Assembly: GCA_903833215.1 (NCBI GenBank)
Contig: CAILEM010000035.1
Span: 1 to 58,333, forward strand
Origin: an uncultured Armatimonadota bacterium
GTDB taxonomy: Bacteria; Armatimonadota; Fimbriimonadia; Fimbriimonadales; Fimbriimonadaceae
DNA: 58,333 bases
Direction: 5' to 3'
Shown here: positions 42,954-50,842 of the stretch, in pieces
How the letters are laid out: every line of letters starts with the position of its first letter
Position numbering within the stretch: position 1 is the stretch's first letter
Translations under genes and position numbers: made by a program
The notes under the pieces: generated by a model
Seen by the model: only the letters and a program-made list of their open reading frames with translations
Databases searched by the model: none
What the model was told of the DNA's origin: nothing

Positions 42954-43590
42954 GGGAATCACCATACCTGTCGCTCACGACTTCATCTGCCCCTGGTGCT
43001 GGGTCGGACTCCTCCAAGCCAAACGCCTAGAACGTGAGTTTGGAGCAACGATCGAATGGGTCGGACACGAACTCTTTCCTAAAGAGCTTGAGTGGCCAGA
43101 TCGGACTCCTGCCCCGGAGCCGCCCGCGAATCGTCCCAAGACACTTACGCGGTTCGAATTCCTGTTAGTGGCTGACAATATTGAGATGCCGATCGCCGAA
43201 AAGCCGAAGAAGATGCGAACATTCAACGCTCACGAAGCGGTTGAGTACGCCAAAACGGAAGGCCTTGCCAACCAACTTGTAGAGGCCCTATACCGCGCCT
43301 ATTGGGAAAGCGGCCTTGAGATCAACAACCCCGAGATTATCCGACAAGTCGCAACAGGAATCGTGACGGACCTCGATGCACTTGATGAGGCAGTTACTAC
43401 CGAGCGGTTCAAAGACAAGATCGTCCCATTCGATGACGTCTCTTACTCCGTCGGTGTCTACAATGTCCCCACGTTTTTCATAGGAGAAGAGCGATATGCC
43501 GAGCAGCCCTATTCTGCTCTCCGCAAAGCCGCCCAAACCGAATTGGTACAAGCAGCTCTTGCTCGAGCAACGAGTGCAACACCCGGATAG
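42952..43590 (+). CDS. DsbA-family oxidoreductase (2-hydroxychromene-2-carboxylate isomerase / FrnE-like)
   Basis: 212 residues from ATG 42952. The thioredoxin-like site is AHDFICPWCWVGLLQAKRLE (CPWC), followed by a helical insert (HEAVEYAKTEGLANQL, ALYRAYWESG) and a cis-Pro segment VYNVPTFFIGEERYAEQ. No signal peptide, so cytoplasmic, as in FrnE-like proteins involved in oxidative stress. The reaction is thiol-disulfide or glutathione-linked; specific substrate not readable. Confidence 0.85.
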   Translation: MGITIPVAHDFICPWCWVGLLQAKRLEREFGATIEWVGHELFPKELEWPDRTPAPEPPANRPKTLTRFEFLLVADNIEMPIAEKPKKMRTFNAHEAVEYAKTEGLANQLVEALYRAYWESGLEINNPEIIRQVATGIVTDLDALDEAVTTERFKDKIVPFDDVSYSVGVYNVPTFFIGEERYAEQPYSALRKAAQTELVQAALARATSATPG

Positions 43591-43637
43591 AGACGCTAAC
43601 GGACTGCCAGTTTTCGCCGAAAGTTGCAATCACCCGG

Positions 43638-43677
43638 CGCCCCCGTAGTCGCCGGTGATCGTACCGGCGTAGCAGCC
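43638..43677 (+). repeat. Half copy of the palindromic intergenic element (copy D)
   Basis: CCCCGTAGTCGCCGGTGATC and following GTACCGGCGTAGCAGCC match the left arm of copies A-C with a few changes (GCCGG for GGCGG). No right arm is found before the next gene, so it is a fragment or solo arm. Confidence 0.6.
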
Positions 43678-43754
43678 TCTCGATACTCTGCAAAGCGGCA
43701 GGCTGGTGCTTGCTGCCTTAGCGAAACCCCATACATCGCATAATAACCTTCCCA

Positions 43755-44450
43755 GTGGGAAATCTCGATTCAATCTATAAAGACCTCACCTTTCCAGAAG
43801 CCAAGGCAGAGCGACCCTACTGCTTCATCAACATGGTCACCACCATTGATGGGAAGATTCTCAGTGGGGCTCGGGACGAGGATGTGCTCGATTTAGGATC
43901 GAAAAACGACCACGTCGTCATGAAGCGAATTGAGAGCCAAGCGGACGGAGTGATCGTTGGCGGAACCACCTTTCGCGTCGGCCCCAAGAAGTGGAACCCA
44001 ATCCCCGCGACTCGGATCGTGGTGAGTTCGAAAGGCGATCTTCCCTTCGAGTCGACATACCTTCAAGGCGGACACGGCTACATTGCGTCGTCAGATGCAT
44101 CGAACTTTGACGTTCCACCCCCCATCCTCCAAATCAAAGCAGGTGCCCAAAGCCTTGACTTTCGGGTTCTTTTTCACAAGTTGCGAACCGAGCTAGGCAT
44201 TACGCGGTTATTGGTACTAGGCGGAAGCGAACTCAATGCACAGTTGCTTGCACTGGATTTGGTTGACGAGCTTTTCTTGACGATCGCCCCGAAAGTTAAA
44301 CTCGGGCGAGATGTTCCGACTTATGCGGACGGCGATCCGTTGCCTCGTGAGAGCATGCACCGGTACGAACTCGTAGAACACCACGCAGTAGGCGATGAAC
44401 TCTTTATCCGATACCGAAGAAACCAAGGCGGACCCCAAAATCTCGAATAG
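43755..44450 (+). CDS. RibD C-terminal/dihydrofolate reductase-like reductase
   Basis: 231 residues from a GTG start with no strong ribosome-binding site. MVTTIDGKILSGARDEDVL, ADGVIVGGTTFRVGPKKW and TRLLVLGGSELNAQLLALDLVDELFLTIAPKV are signatures of the RibD_C fold, which uses NADPH to reduce a ribosylaminopyrimidine in riboflavin synthesis. No deaminase domain is attached, and other rib genes are absent here, so a specialised reductase role is equally possible. Its 3-prime end overlaps the ABC permease gene by 56 bases. Confidence 0.82.
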   Translation: MGNLDSIYKDLTFPEAKAERPYCFINMVTTIDGKILSGARDEDVLDLGSKNDHVVMKRIESQADGVIVGGTTFRVGPKKWNPIPATRIVVSSKGDLPFESTYLQGGHGYIASSDASNFDVPPPILQIKAGAQSLDFRVLFHKLRTELGITRLLVLGGSELNAQLLALDLVDELFLTIAPKVKLGRDVPTYADGDPLPRESMHRYELVEHHAVGDELFIRYRRNQGGPQNLE

Positions 44451-45624
44451 CCACGATAAACCATCTAAACCAAAGCGAAGGATTTTGCGTCCTCTGGCGC
44501 CTAGCACTTACCTGCTGAGGAACCTCGGGAAAACCATCCCATTAACCGCCGTGATCGTTCTGGCCGTCACCCTCGTGTCGGGGATCATCGCGATGATCGA
44601 TTCGATTCCCTATTCGATCCGAACTGTCTACAAATATGCCAAAGAAGACATTGGTATCACGCCCAGAGGAGACCCCAGTCTTCTGCCCGGGCTTGTCAAA
44701 GACATCCAAGACCACTCACCGGTTCCGATCGGTCGGGTCATCACCTGCCGAGTAACGAGCGCAGTTGTGCACAGCATCGTGGGGAAATGGCCATTCCTAA
44801 TGCTGGGATTCAACCAAGACGATATGCGCTACTACACCGCTCGACAAGGCGCACGTCAGATTGTGGGTCGATACCCTGAGCCCGGAAAGCCTGAGGCACT
44901 AGTAAGTCGACCTGTCGCCAAAAACCTCGGTCTGAAGTTGGGTTCGATTGTCCTAAAACCGGATGATATCGACAACTACTCACCCACTCCGGTCAAGGTC
45001 GTGGGAATTGCGGAAACGGACCGCTGGTTCATGATGGATCCGATCGAATACCAGAGGGCCAACTACTTCCCGCCGATTGACGATGCGATGATCTTTGCGA
45101 AGAATTCCGAAGATCAGGATCGCCTAGACCATTGGGCGGTCAAGCGATTCAAAGGGCAACGGCCACTCGTCTTCGCCTACTTTGAAATCGAGAAGAACAC
45201 CCGAGAGATGTTTGCGACGCTGTACATGATCCTCAACGTGGTCATTGGAGCGCTCGCCTTGGTGATCACATTCATGATGGGAATGCTCATGAACATCTAC
45301 CAATCTCAGCGACTGGTGGAATTTGGTTTGCTTCAAGCTATCGGATACACCAAAAAGCAGTTACTGAGACGAGTCTTGTTGGAGTCGGTGACTGTCATCT
45401 TTGTTGGTTGGTTCTTCGGCATGATCCTAACCTTTGGCCTACTCCACCTAGCCAACGCCCTCCTCATGGCACCCAAAGCCTATGCGCTCGATGTTTTCGA
45501 CCGTGTCGCCTATCTATACACTGTCCCGATTCCGTTTGCGATACTCGTCGTTGCTGTTACTACTGTGGTTCTCAGATTCCGAAAATTCGACCCGGTTGGC
45601 GTCGTCGAACGGAGGCTCGTATGA
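44395..45624 (+). CDS. MacB/FtsX-like ABC transporter permease
   Basis: 409 residues. N-terminal basic cytoplasmic tail, a first span (about 52-72), a large extracytoplasmic MacB-type domain (about 75-275) and three C-terminal spans around MYMILNVVIGALALVITFMMG and AILVVAVTTVVLRFRKFDPVGVVERRL; the last motif is characteristic of FtsX-like permeases. Works with the downstream LolD/MacB-type ATPase, whose ATG overlaps its stop. Probably mechanotransmission or lipoprotein/antibiotic efflux; substrate unknown. Confidence 0.85.
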   Translation: MNSLSDTEETKADPKISNSHDKPSKPKRRILRPLAPSTYLLRNLGKTIPLTAVIVLAVTLVSGIIAMIDSIPYSIRTVYKYAKEDIGITPRGDPSLLPGLVKDIQDHSPVPIGRVITCRVTSAVVHSIVGKWPFLMLGFNQDDMRYYTARQGARQIVGRYPEPGKPEALVSRPVAKNLGLKLGSIVLKPDDIDNYSPTPVKVVGIAETDRWFMMDPIEYQRANYFPPIDDAMIFAKNSEDQDRLDHWAVKRFKGQRPLVFAYFEIEKNTREMFATLYMILNVVIGALALVITFMMGMLMNIYQSQRLVEFGLLQAIGYTKKQLLRRVLLESVTVIFVGWFFGMILTFGLLHLANALLMAPKAYALDVFDRVAYLYTVPIPFAILVVAVTTVVLRFRKFDPVGVVERRLV

Positions 45625-46268
45625 TTCAAGCGACCGGTGCCTCGCTGGCTTATTCGGATCAGGGGCGTCAAGTTTTCGCATGCAAAGACATCGATATCGA
45701 TGTGCGCGAAAACGAGTTCTTGGGCATTCTCGGGCCGTCTGGGTCCGGTAAATCCTCGCTGCTCTACTTGCTAAGCGGCCTCAAGATTCCAACGAGTGGA
45801 CGAATCTTGTATAACGGAGCCGACCTAAGCTCGCTAAGCGACGACCAAAGAAGTCACCTTCGAATCACACAGTTCGGATTTGTGTTTCAACAGCCCTATC
45901 TGCTCGGCTATCTCACGGCCCTTGAGAATGTCTTGGTTTCGACGCCTCAAGACCAGGACCCTGATTCCGCGATTGAGATCCTAGAGAAGCTCGGCCTTGG
46001 GCATAAAACCCACCGTCACCCTCACGAACTCAGCGGAGGCGAGCGCCAGCGAGTTTGTGTTGCCAGGGCCCTTCGTGGCTCTCCACGCGTGATCTTCGCA
46101 GATGAACCCACCGCGGCCCTTGATCACTCGAACGGCGTCAGTGTTGTGACCCTCTTGAATCGACTCAGGGGTAACGGCTCTTTGGTGATGGTAACTCACG
46201 ACCCAAGCATGCTTGCCGAGGCGGATCGGATCGTCAAACTAGCAGACGGGACGCTCGATAACGGCTGA
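45621..46268 (+). CDS. LolD/MacB-type ABC ATPase
   Basis: 215 residues from ATG 45621. Walker A LGPSGSGKSSLLYLL, Q-loop FGFVFQQPYLLGYLTALEN, signature LSGGERQRVCVARAL, Walker B VIFADEPTAALD, H-loop MVTHDPSM. The FQQPYLLGYLTALENV pattern is that of LolD/MacB/FtsE ATPases. Overlaps the permease stop by 4 bases. Confidence 0.9.
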   Translation: MIQATGASLAYSDQGRQVFACKDIDIDVRENEFLGILGPSGSGKSSLLYLLSGLKIPTSGRILYNGADLSSLSDDQRSHLRITQFGFVFQQPYLLGYLTALENVLVSTPQDQDPDSAIEILEKLGLGHKTHRHPHELSGGERQRVCVARALRGSPRVIFADEPTAALDHSNGVSVVTLLNRLRGNGSLVMVTHDPSMLAEADRIVKLADGTLDNG

Positions 46269-46357
46269 TTCTTGGCCCTGTATCGCCAATGGATTGCGTC
46301 ACTAGTGAAAATACGTAAAAACGGTACGTTGTTGAGGCACAGCGAGGCCGTTTTGAA

Positions 46358-46386
46358 TTGACATTGGACTGTACGTCTGGTATTAT
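46358..46386 (+). promoter_or_regulatory. Strong sigma-70 promoter of the polyamine locus
   Basis: TTGACA at 46358-46363, a 17-base spacer and TATTAT at 46381-46386: a consensus -35, optimal spacing and a near-consensus -10. Transcription should begin around 46393. It drives a leader of about 255 bases before speD. No gene is seen in 46269-46357. Confidence 0.8.
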
Positions 46387-46392
46387 CCCCCC

Positions 46393-46650
46393 TGCGTCAC
46401 GGGCGACCGTGGTGCGGCTACGGCAGATGAATCTGCCTTAGGAGACAACCTCTTAGTTGTCGCGAAGACGATGTACAGGACAATTGAAACTGATGGATGC
46501 GGCCAAATCCGCCTGGGTAGGGCCCCTCTAACCGCGCAAGCGCTAGAGCTATCCGTCAGCAACAACTCCACCTCGCCACAGCTGATTCGTCGGGTTTCTC
46601 GCGCAAGAGCTATCTTGTGTCTGCGCACGTCAAACGTGAGGTCTATGTGA
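46393..46650 (+). ncRNA. Structured 5-prime leader of speD, class unknown
   Basis: Between the promoter and speD there is no convincing coding frame but many perfect hairpins: CACGG-GCGA-CCGTG (46398-46411, GNRA loop), GGCAGAT-GA-ATCTGCC (46422-46437), GACAAC-CTCTTA-GTTGTC (46444-46461), a CGT/GACG pairing that would close these into a junction, and a long hairpin 46515-46554 (GGGTAG/CTATCC, CTCT/AGAG, GCGC/GCGC). GCGCAAG...AGCTATC recurs at 46601. It resembles no riboswitch class I know. It could be a metabolite-sensing leader for polyamine synthesis or an independent small RNA. Confidence 0.55.
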
Positions 46651-47268
46651 TTGGCAAACCCTTATATCCTTGTTAGCACTCTAGTGTTCAGCGCCATCGC
46701 TGTCCCATCCCTGACCGAGACAAGACTCTCTTGGATCAAAAGGCTCTTCGGACGAAAAGCACCTGCAGCCATGGCTGCTGTTGCAGCTCCGACTATTGAA
46801 ACTGAAGCGGGTTGGACGCTTATTCCTGCCGATGATCCTGAATCATTCGGTGAATGGCTTGGTAAAGACGAAGAAGGTCTGCCTTTCCGACCAGACGAAA
46901 TCCCTTCATTGGGTTCCCATCTCTTGATTGAGATGTACGGCTGCAATGGTGCCACCCTTGAAACCGAAGAAATCGTAGGTAAGGCGATGAGCGATGCCGC
47001 CGCCGCCAGCAAGGCAACTATCGTCGAGCAGTCATTCCATGAGTTTAAGCCGTTCGGCGTAAGCGGTGCCGTGATCATTCAAGAATCGCACTATACGATT
47101 CATACATGGCCCGAGCACAGATATGCTGCTGTCGACCTGTTCTACTGTGGTGGAACGGTACTTGTCCACAAAGCCGTTGAGGTTCTCCGAGAGAGATTCC
47201 AGCCAGAGCGAATCAAGTTCCTTGTCGTTCGACGCGGACTTCAACACGATGTCGAAAGAACGAATTAG
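46651..47268 (+). CDS. speD: S-adenosylmethionine decarboxylase proenzyme, with N-terminal extension
   Basis: 205 residues from TTG 46651, which has GAGG 9 bases upstream; ATG 46771 has no such site. The C-terminal 125 residues are a bacterial SpeD: GSHLLIEMYGCNGATLE, then the self-cleavage site QESHYTIHTWPEHRYAAVDLFYCGG, where Ser becomes the pyruvoyl group. Family members are normally 115-140 residues; here about 85 residues precede the core, beginning with a hydrophobic stretch (ILVSTLVFSAIAV) and an RLFGRK segment. It makes decarboxylated SAM, the aminopropyl donor for the downstream SpeE. Confidence 0.88.
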   Translation: MANPYILVSTLVFSAIAVPSLTETRLSWIKRLFGRKAPAAMAAVAAPTIETEAGWTLIPADDPESFGEWLGKDEEGLPFRPDEIPSLGSHLLIEMYGCNGATLETEEIVGKAMSDAAAASKATIVEQSFHEFKPFGVSGAVIIQESHYTIHTWPEHRYAAVDLFYCGGTVLVHKAVEVLRERFQPERIKFLVVRRGLQHDVERTN

Positions 47269-47393
47269 TTGTCTACACAACTAACCACAGTTCTTAAATG
47301 AGCCTCAGCCACTGAGGCAATAGCATGAGCAAATAATGGTGGATCAGTGTCGTTCCACCTAAAGCCCTTAGCGACGCAATCCCCTTTTTTACT

Positions 47394-48323
47394 ATGTCTA
47401 GTGACGCAACCGGAATGTTCATTGCCGAGACACACACCTCGGCCGCAATTTGGCACTACCGCGTCGAGAAGATGATTCTCGAAGGCAAAACCCAGTACCA
47501 AACCTATCAGATTTGCGACGTGCCGCGGTTCGGCAAGTCGTTGTTCTTGGATTACAACATCCAAACATCACTCATGGATGAGTACATCTTCCACGAGTGC
47601 ATGAGCCAGCCCGCCATGACGCTGCACCCAGACCCTAAGAAAGTGGTTGTTTGCGGTGGTGGCGAAGGCGCTACGCTACGGGAAGCCCTCAAGCACAACA
47701 CGGTCGAATCGGCGGTGATGGTCGATATTGACGAAGAACTCGTCGATATGGTCAAGGTCCACATGCCTGAGTGGCATCAGGGCGCGTTTGAAGACCCACG
47801 TACGACACTTCTGCACACCGATGCTCGTCAGTGGCTTGTCGATCACAAAGGAGCTGGATTTGACGTCGTATTGAGCGACCTTCCGAATCCTCATGAAGAT
47901 GGTCCGGGACAATTCCTATTCACACGCGAATATTTTGAGATCTGCGCCGAGGCGATGAGCGACGATGGCGTCTTCGCGATGCAGGCCGGTAGCGCCAACG
48001 AGAACTATCCCGAATGCATGATGTCGTGCATCAAGACTCTCGAAAGCATGAAGGACATCTTCCCATATGTATCGGGCTACTATGGACTCGTATCCACGTT
48101 CTTCCAGCCTTGGGGATTCGTCCTCGCAAGCAAGAAGTACGATCCTATGGCCCTCACCGAGGCAGAGATCGCGTCCCGATTCGCTCAGCGTGGTGTCAAG
48201 AATCGATACTACACGCCTCGCTACCACAACTCAGTTTTCACACTTCCTGAGTACCTATGGGAAGCGTACGATCGCAGCGCTCGTGTGCTGACTGATGCTG
48301 AGCCGTTCGTTTGGACGGCCTAA
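47394..48323 (+). CDS. speE: Polyamine aminopropyltransferase (spermidine synthase family)
   Basis: 309 residues from ATG 47394, with no purine-rich ribosome-binding site upstream; ATG 47415 is an alternative. Motifs: GKSLFLDYNIQTSLMDEYIFHECMS, VVVCGGGEGATLREALKH (SAM-binding loop), VMVDIDEELVDMVK, and the active-site DLPNPHEDGPGQFLFTREYF, where most spermidine synthases have DxxDP. The C-terminus contains RYYTPRYHNSVFTLPEYL. Transfers the aminopropyl group from decarboxylated SAM; the altered active-site loop leaves the acceptor amine open (putrescine, agmatine or a longer polyamine). Confidence 0.9.
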   Translation: MSSDATGMFIAETHTSAAIWHYRVEKMILEGKTQYQTYQICDVPRFGKSLFLDYNIQTSLMDEYIFHECMSQPAMTLHPDPKKVVVCGGGEGATLREALKHNTVESAVMVDIDEELVDMVKVHMPEWHQGAFEDPRTTLLHTDARQWLVDHKGAGFDVVLSDLPNPHEDGPGQFLFTREYFEICAEAMSDDGVFAMQAGSANENYPECMMSCIKTLESMKDIFPYVSGYYGLVSTFFQPWGFVLASKKYDPMALTEAEIASRFAQRGVKNRYYTPRYHNSVFTLPEYLWEAYDRSARVLTDAEPFVWTA

Positions 48324-48331
48324 ACGCCTAA

Positions 48332-48366
48332 TTCCTAGCAGATTGCTACCATATATTTGCTAGGAA
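48332..48366 (+). terminator. Inverted repeat after speE
   Basis: TTCCTAGCA (48332-48340) pairs with TGCTAGGAA (48358-48366) around a 17-base AT-rich loop, 9 bases after the speE stop. No T-run follows directly. Probably a terminator or processing hairpin. Confidence 0.5.
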
Positions 48367-48376
48367 CTGGTAACCT

Positions 48377-48430
48377 TTGTTTATCAGGTCCGAGCGGGCC
48401 GCGGCAATGTTGCCGTCGCGAGATAAACAA
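48377..48430 (+). promoter_or_regulatory. Leader hairpin pairing into the start codon of the 48430 gene
   Basis: TTGTTTATC (48377-48385) is complementary to GATAAACAA (48422-48430), whose last base is the A of the ATG. Inside is a second hairpin CGGCAA-TG-TTGCCG (48402-48415). Folding would hide the ribosome-binding region, so translation of the small protein could be regulated by structure. Confidence 0.45.
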
Positions 48431-48741
48431 TGATGTTTAGAAAACTATACTGGGTCACCGAACAGGTTGACTCACTCGGCATTTCTCACGTTACCGGCGT
48501 GTACACCTCCATTCCCGACCTCATTCGTCATGGCCTGTGCCAAACAAACGATAACACTTACCTGAGGTTGACCTTGGCCAAACTCGATAGCGAGAATGAG
48601 CCGTTTGGAACGTGGAGCGAACCTGATTTCTCAGGCATCGGCGACAAGCTCAATGAGTTCGTCATCACCGACGAATTTTCAATTGAACACTGCCAAATGC
48701 TACTGGAAAACCTCGAGGGTCGAGCCAGAATAGCGGCGTAG
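48430..48741 (+). CDS. Small conserved-looking hypothetical protein
   Basis: 103 residues. Begins MMFRKLYWVTEQVDSLGISHVTGVYTSIPDLIRHGL and contains LRLTLAKLDSENEPFGTW and FVITDEFSIEHCQMLLENLEGR, an alpha/beta pattern with good codon-like composition. No signal or membrane segment, so cytoplasmic. It follows speD-speE and is preceded by a start-codon hairpin. No family recognised; a role linked to polyamine metabolism is only suggested by position. Confidence 0.6.
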   Translation: MMFRKLYWVTEQVDSLGISHVTGVYTSIPDLIRHGLCQTNDNTYLRLTLAKLDSENEPFGTWSEPDFSGIGDKLNEFVITDEFSIEHCQMLLENLEGRARIAA

Positions 48742-48750
48742 CAAAGAGCT

Positions 48751-48848
48751 TCTGCGCCTTTCTGCCCGTCTTGAGGATCAAGAGAAGCTCACGTCCGCCC
48801 GAGCACCGTATTGATCCACCTCCCTAACCTGACGGCAGAGGGCGCAGA
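48751..48848. repeat. Long imperfect inverted repeat in intergenic DNA
   Basis: TCTGCGCCTTTCTGCCCGTC (48751-48770) is nearly the reverse complement of GACGGCAGAGGGCGCAGA (48831-48848), separated by 60 bases. It lies between convergent genes and could act as a terminator or be a mobile-element remnant. Confidence 0.45.
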
Positions 48849-48864
48849 GGCCTTTGTGGCGTGC

Positions 48865-49911
48865 CTACTTTCGAGGCGTCGGTGCGGCCGAAGGCGACGA
48901 GAGTTGGTTCCAAGTCTTATTCCAAGGCTCTTTGAGATAAGGGACTTGTACGTCGACTTTCGATGCCGTGAGTTTCTCGAAGAACTTGTGGTCAAAGTCG
49001 TTCTTGATCTGGCCTTTTTGCAGCGCCAATCCCCTTCGAACGAGCTCTCGTTGCGTCGCGGTAGGTGTTTTGTATTGGGCAGCAGTCTTCTTTACAATGT
49101 AGAATTTGGTGCTCGTCCTGCCGACCGTTACCCAGTCTGAAGTCGCCTTCTCCTTCGTTGAAGCCACCACGCTCTGGAATTCCTTCGGCATCTCTGCGAT
49201 GCTGCTAATCGGATAGACCCCGCCCGTTTCCTTTGCACGAGGAGATTCACTAAACTGCTCGGCCACCGCGCCAAAGCTCTTGCCGCCAGCCAGGTCTGCA
49301 TCCACCCTTGCTCTTCGACCCGAACTTGTGACTTGGATATATAGCGAAGCCACTTTAGCTGGCTCCGTAAAGCGTTGTGGGTTCGACTTGATGAAACCAT
49401 CCACTTCGGCAGGTTCAACCGTCACGCCCTTCAAGATAACGTGCTCACGGGCGAGCCCGACGTACAAGTCATCGCGAATCATCTTGTCTGAAAGCCCTTG
49501 ATCATGAAGCATCGCTTCATACGTAGGCCTTAGGGACACTTGAAACTTCAGTTCCGCGTCGATATCCGCCTCGGTGGGCAGCGCACCTGCTTCCTTGGCC
49601 ATCTGAAGCAGAATCTTTTGGTCAACCAGTTCTTGTAGCGACTGGAGTCCAAAGCTTCCAAGAACCCTGACTTCGCTTGCCCCCTTCGCCGTCATCACTT
49701 GGGCCGTCTGTTTGGTACCGGTATGCTGATAGTATTCTTCGAGCGATATCGGCTCGCCATTAACGGTCGCGGCTACAGCGGCCGCAGCTGGCTTAGGTTC
49801 GGCGTCTGTGGTGGCTTTCGGGCCACCACAACCTACCAGGCCCAATCCTAGCACCGATACGAGGACAAAGCCGCCCAAATAGCGAGAGATCAATACGTGG
49901 TTCAAGCCCAT
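48865..49911 (-). CDS. PrsA/SurA-like peptidyl-prolyl isomerase lipoprotein
   Basis: 348 residues from ATG 49911; a longer frame adds a charged stretch before the leader. Signal with lipobox GLGLVGC, then an Ala-rich linker. SurA_N-like region: AATVNGEPISLEEYYQHTG, LQSLQELVDQKILLQMAKEAG, EADIDAELKFQ. PPIC-type domain around ASLYIQVTSSGRRARVDADLAGGKSFGAVAEQFSE. The domain lacks the usual His-His pair at its start, so isomerase activity may be weak. Acts as an extracytoplasmic folding chaperone. Confidence 0.82.
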   Translation of the reverse strand: MGLNHVLISRYLGGFVLVSVLGLGLVGCGGPKATTDAEPKPAAAAVAATVNGEPISLEEYYQHTGTKQTAQVMTAKGASEVRVLGSFGLQSLQELVDQKILLQMAKEAGALPTEADIDAELKFQVSLRPTYEAMLHDQGLSDKMIRDDLYVGLAREHVILKGVTVEPAEVDGFIKSNPQRFTEPAKVASLYIQVTSSGRRARVDADLAGGKSFGAVAEQFSESPRAKETGGVYPISSIAEMPKEFQSVVASTKEKATSDWVTVGRTSTKFYIVKKTAAQYKTPTATQRELVRRGLALQKGQIKNDFDHKFFEKLTASKVDVQVPYLKEPWNKTWNQLSSPSAAPTPRK

Positions 49912-49980
49912 ATCGTACCGCGGCGGGTCGCGATGCCGCCTCATCTCAACGCAACATACATACGTTTAAAAGGAAGCAGT

Positions 49981-50060
49981 GCGCCAATGATGGCCTCAAC
50001 CGAGTCTGAGCTGGGGAGGCTCTGGTAGGGGAAATCCGATTCAAAATCGTGTCGAGACTC
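49981..50060. repeat. Solitary diverged unit of the 143-bp repeat
   Basis: GATGGCCTC, GGGAGGCTCTGGTAGGGG, GAAATCCGAT and GTCGAGACTCC occur in the same order and spacing as in the tandem array at 57584-58196, about 7.6 kb away. Lies between the PPIase gene and the sigma factor gene. Confidence 0.6.
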
Positions 50061-50065
50061 CGCTT

Positions 50066-50842
50066 CTAACAGGGCTGAGAAATGCCTTGGTGAATCATGT
50101 GGACCCGCAATCGATTCATCGCCTGGGTATGAAGGTGATGCGCTCGTGGTTCACTCACACCCAGCACTTTGCCGATTTCTCGAAACGTGAGGCCCTGATG
50201 GTAGTACAGCGCAACGACTAGCTTCTCTCGCTCTGGGAGACGGTCTGTGCCTTGGACAAGGATTCGTCTTATCTCTCGTCCCTGAATCTCTCGATCCGTG
50301 TTGGTGCCTTCGTCGACAACTAAATCAACTAGCCGCAAACCATCTTCAGACCCGCCGCCGATCACCTCTTCAAGGCTATGCACGGTCGTCCGTGTGGTCC
50401 GCACGATCAACTCGCTCACCTGTTGAGCTGGGATACCCATCCGATCCGCAATCTCTTGTTCGGACGGTGCATGCCCCAGTTCCGTTTCCAGAACCATCAC
50501 GGCACGGTCTAGGGCGCGAAGCTTTTCTCGAATAGATCGAGGCACCCAATCTTCTTCACGAAGCATCTCAAGGACGGCACCGCGAATCAGGGCGATCGCG
50601 TACGTCTCAAACTTGACGTCTCTCGTGATGTCGTAATGGTCGACGGCTTTGATAAGTCCGACGACACCGGCACTAACAAGGTCTTCCCTTTCAATGCCGC
50701 CGGGCAGATTTGCTACCAGCCGACCAACAGTTACTTTCACAAGGTAGGCGTAGTGCTGGATCAAATCCGCTCGAGCAAGCGGCTTTCTATAGACTGAAAA
50801 GTCTTCCCACGCGTTCTTCAATGATTCGGGAGAGAGTTGCAT
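50066..50842 (-). CDS. RNA polymerase sigma factor, FliA/WhiG type
   Basis: 258 residues from ATG 50842, which has a GAGG shortly upstream. Region 2: LVKVTVGRLVANLPGGIEREDLVSAGVVGLIKAVDHYD and FETYAIALIRGAVLEMLREEDWVPRS; region 3: ALDRAVMVLETELGHAPSEQEIADRMG; region 4: LPEREKLVVALYYHQGLTFREIGKVLGVSEPRAHHLHTQAM. The domain set and GLTFREIG form are those of sigma-28-like factors. No flagellar genes are near, so it probably controls another regulon, as WhiG does. Confidence 0.88.
   Translation of the reverse strand: MQLSPESLKNAWEDFSVYRKPLARADLIQHYAYLVKVTVGRLVANLPGGIEREDLVSAGVVGLIKAVDHYDITRDVKFETYAIALIRGAVLEMLREEDWVPRSIREKLRALDRAVMVLETELGHAPSEQEIADRMGIPAQQVSELIVRTTRTTVHSLEEVIGGGSEDGLRLVDLVVDEGTNTDREIQGREIRRILVQGTDRLPEREKLVVALYYHQGLTFREIGKVLGVSEPRAHHLHTQAMNRLRVHMIHQGISQPC

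Noticed and set aside
46383-46628. 81-codon minus-strand frame inside the speD leader
   Set aside because: It starts from repeated hairpin sequence opposite a strong plus-strand promoter and shows no protein family features.
46393-46650. RNase P RNA, tmRNA, 6S RNA or a SAM riboswitch in the speD leader
   Set aside because: The conserved RNase P core (GAGGAAAGTCC), tmRNA tag and tRNA-like ends, and SAM-I core motifs are all absent.
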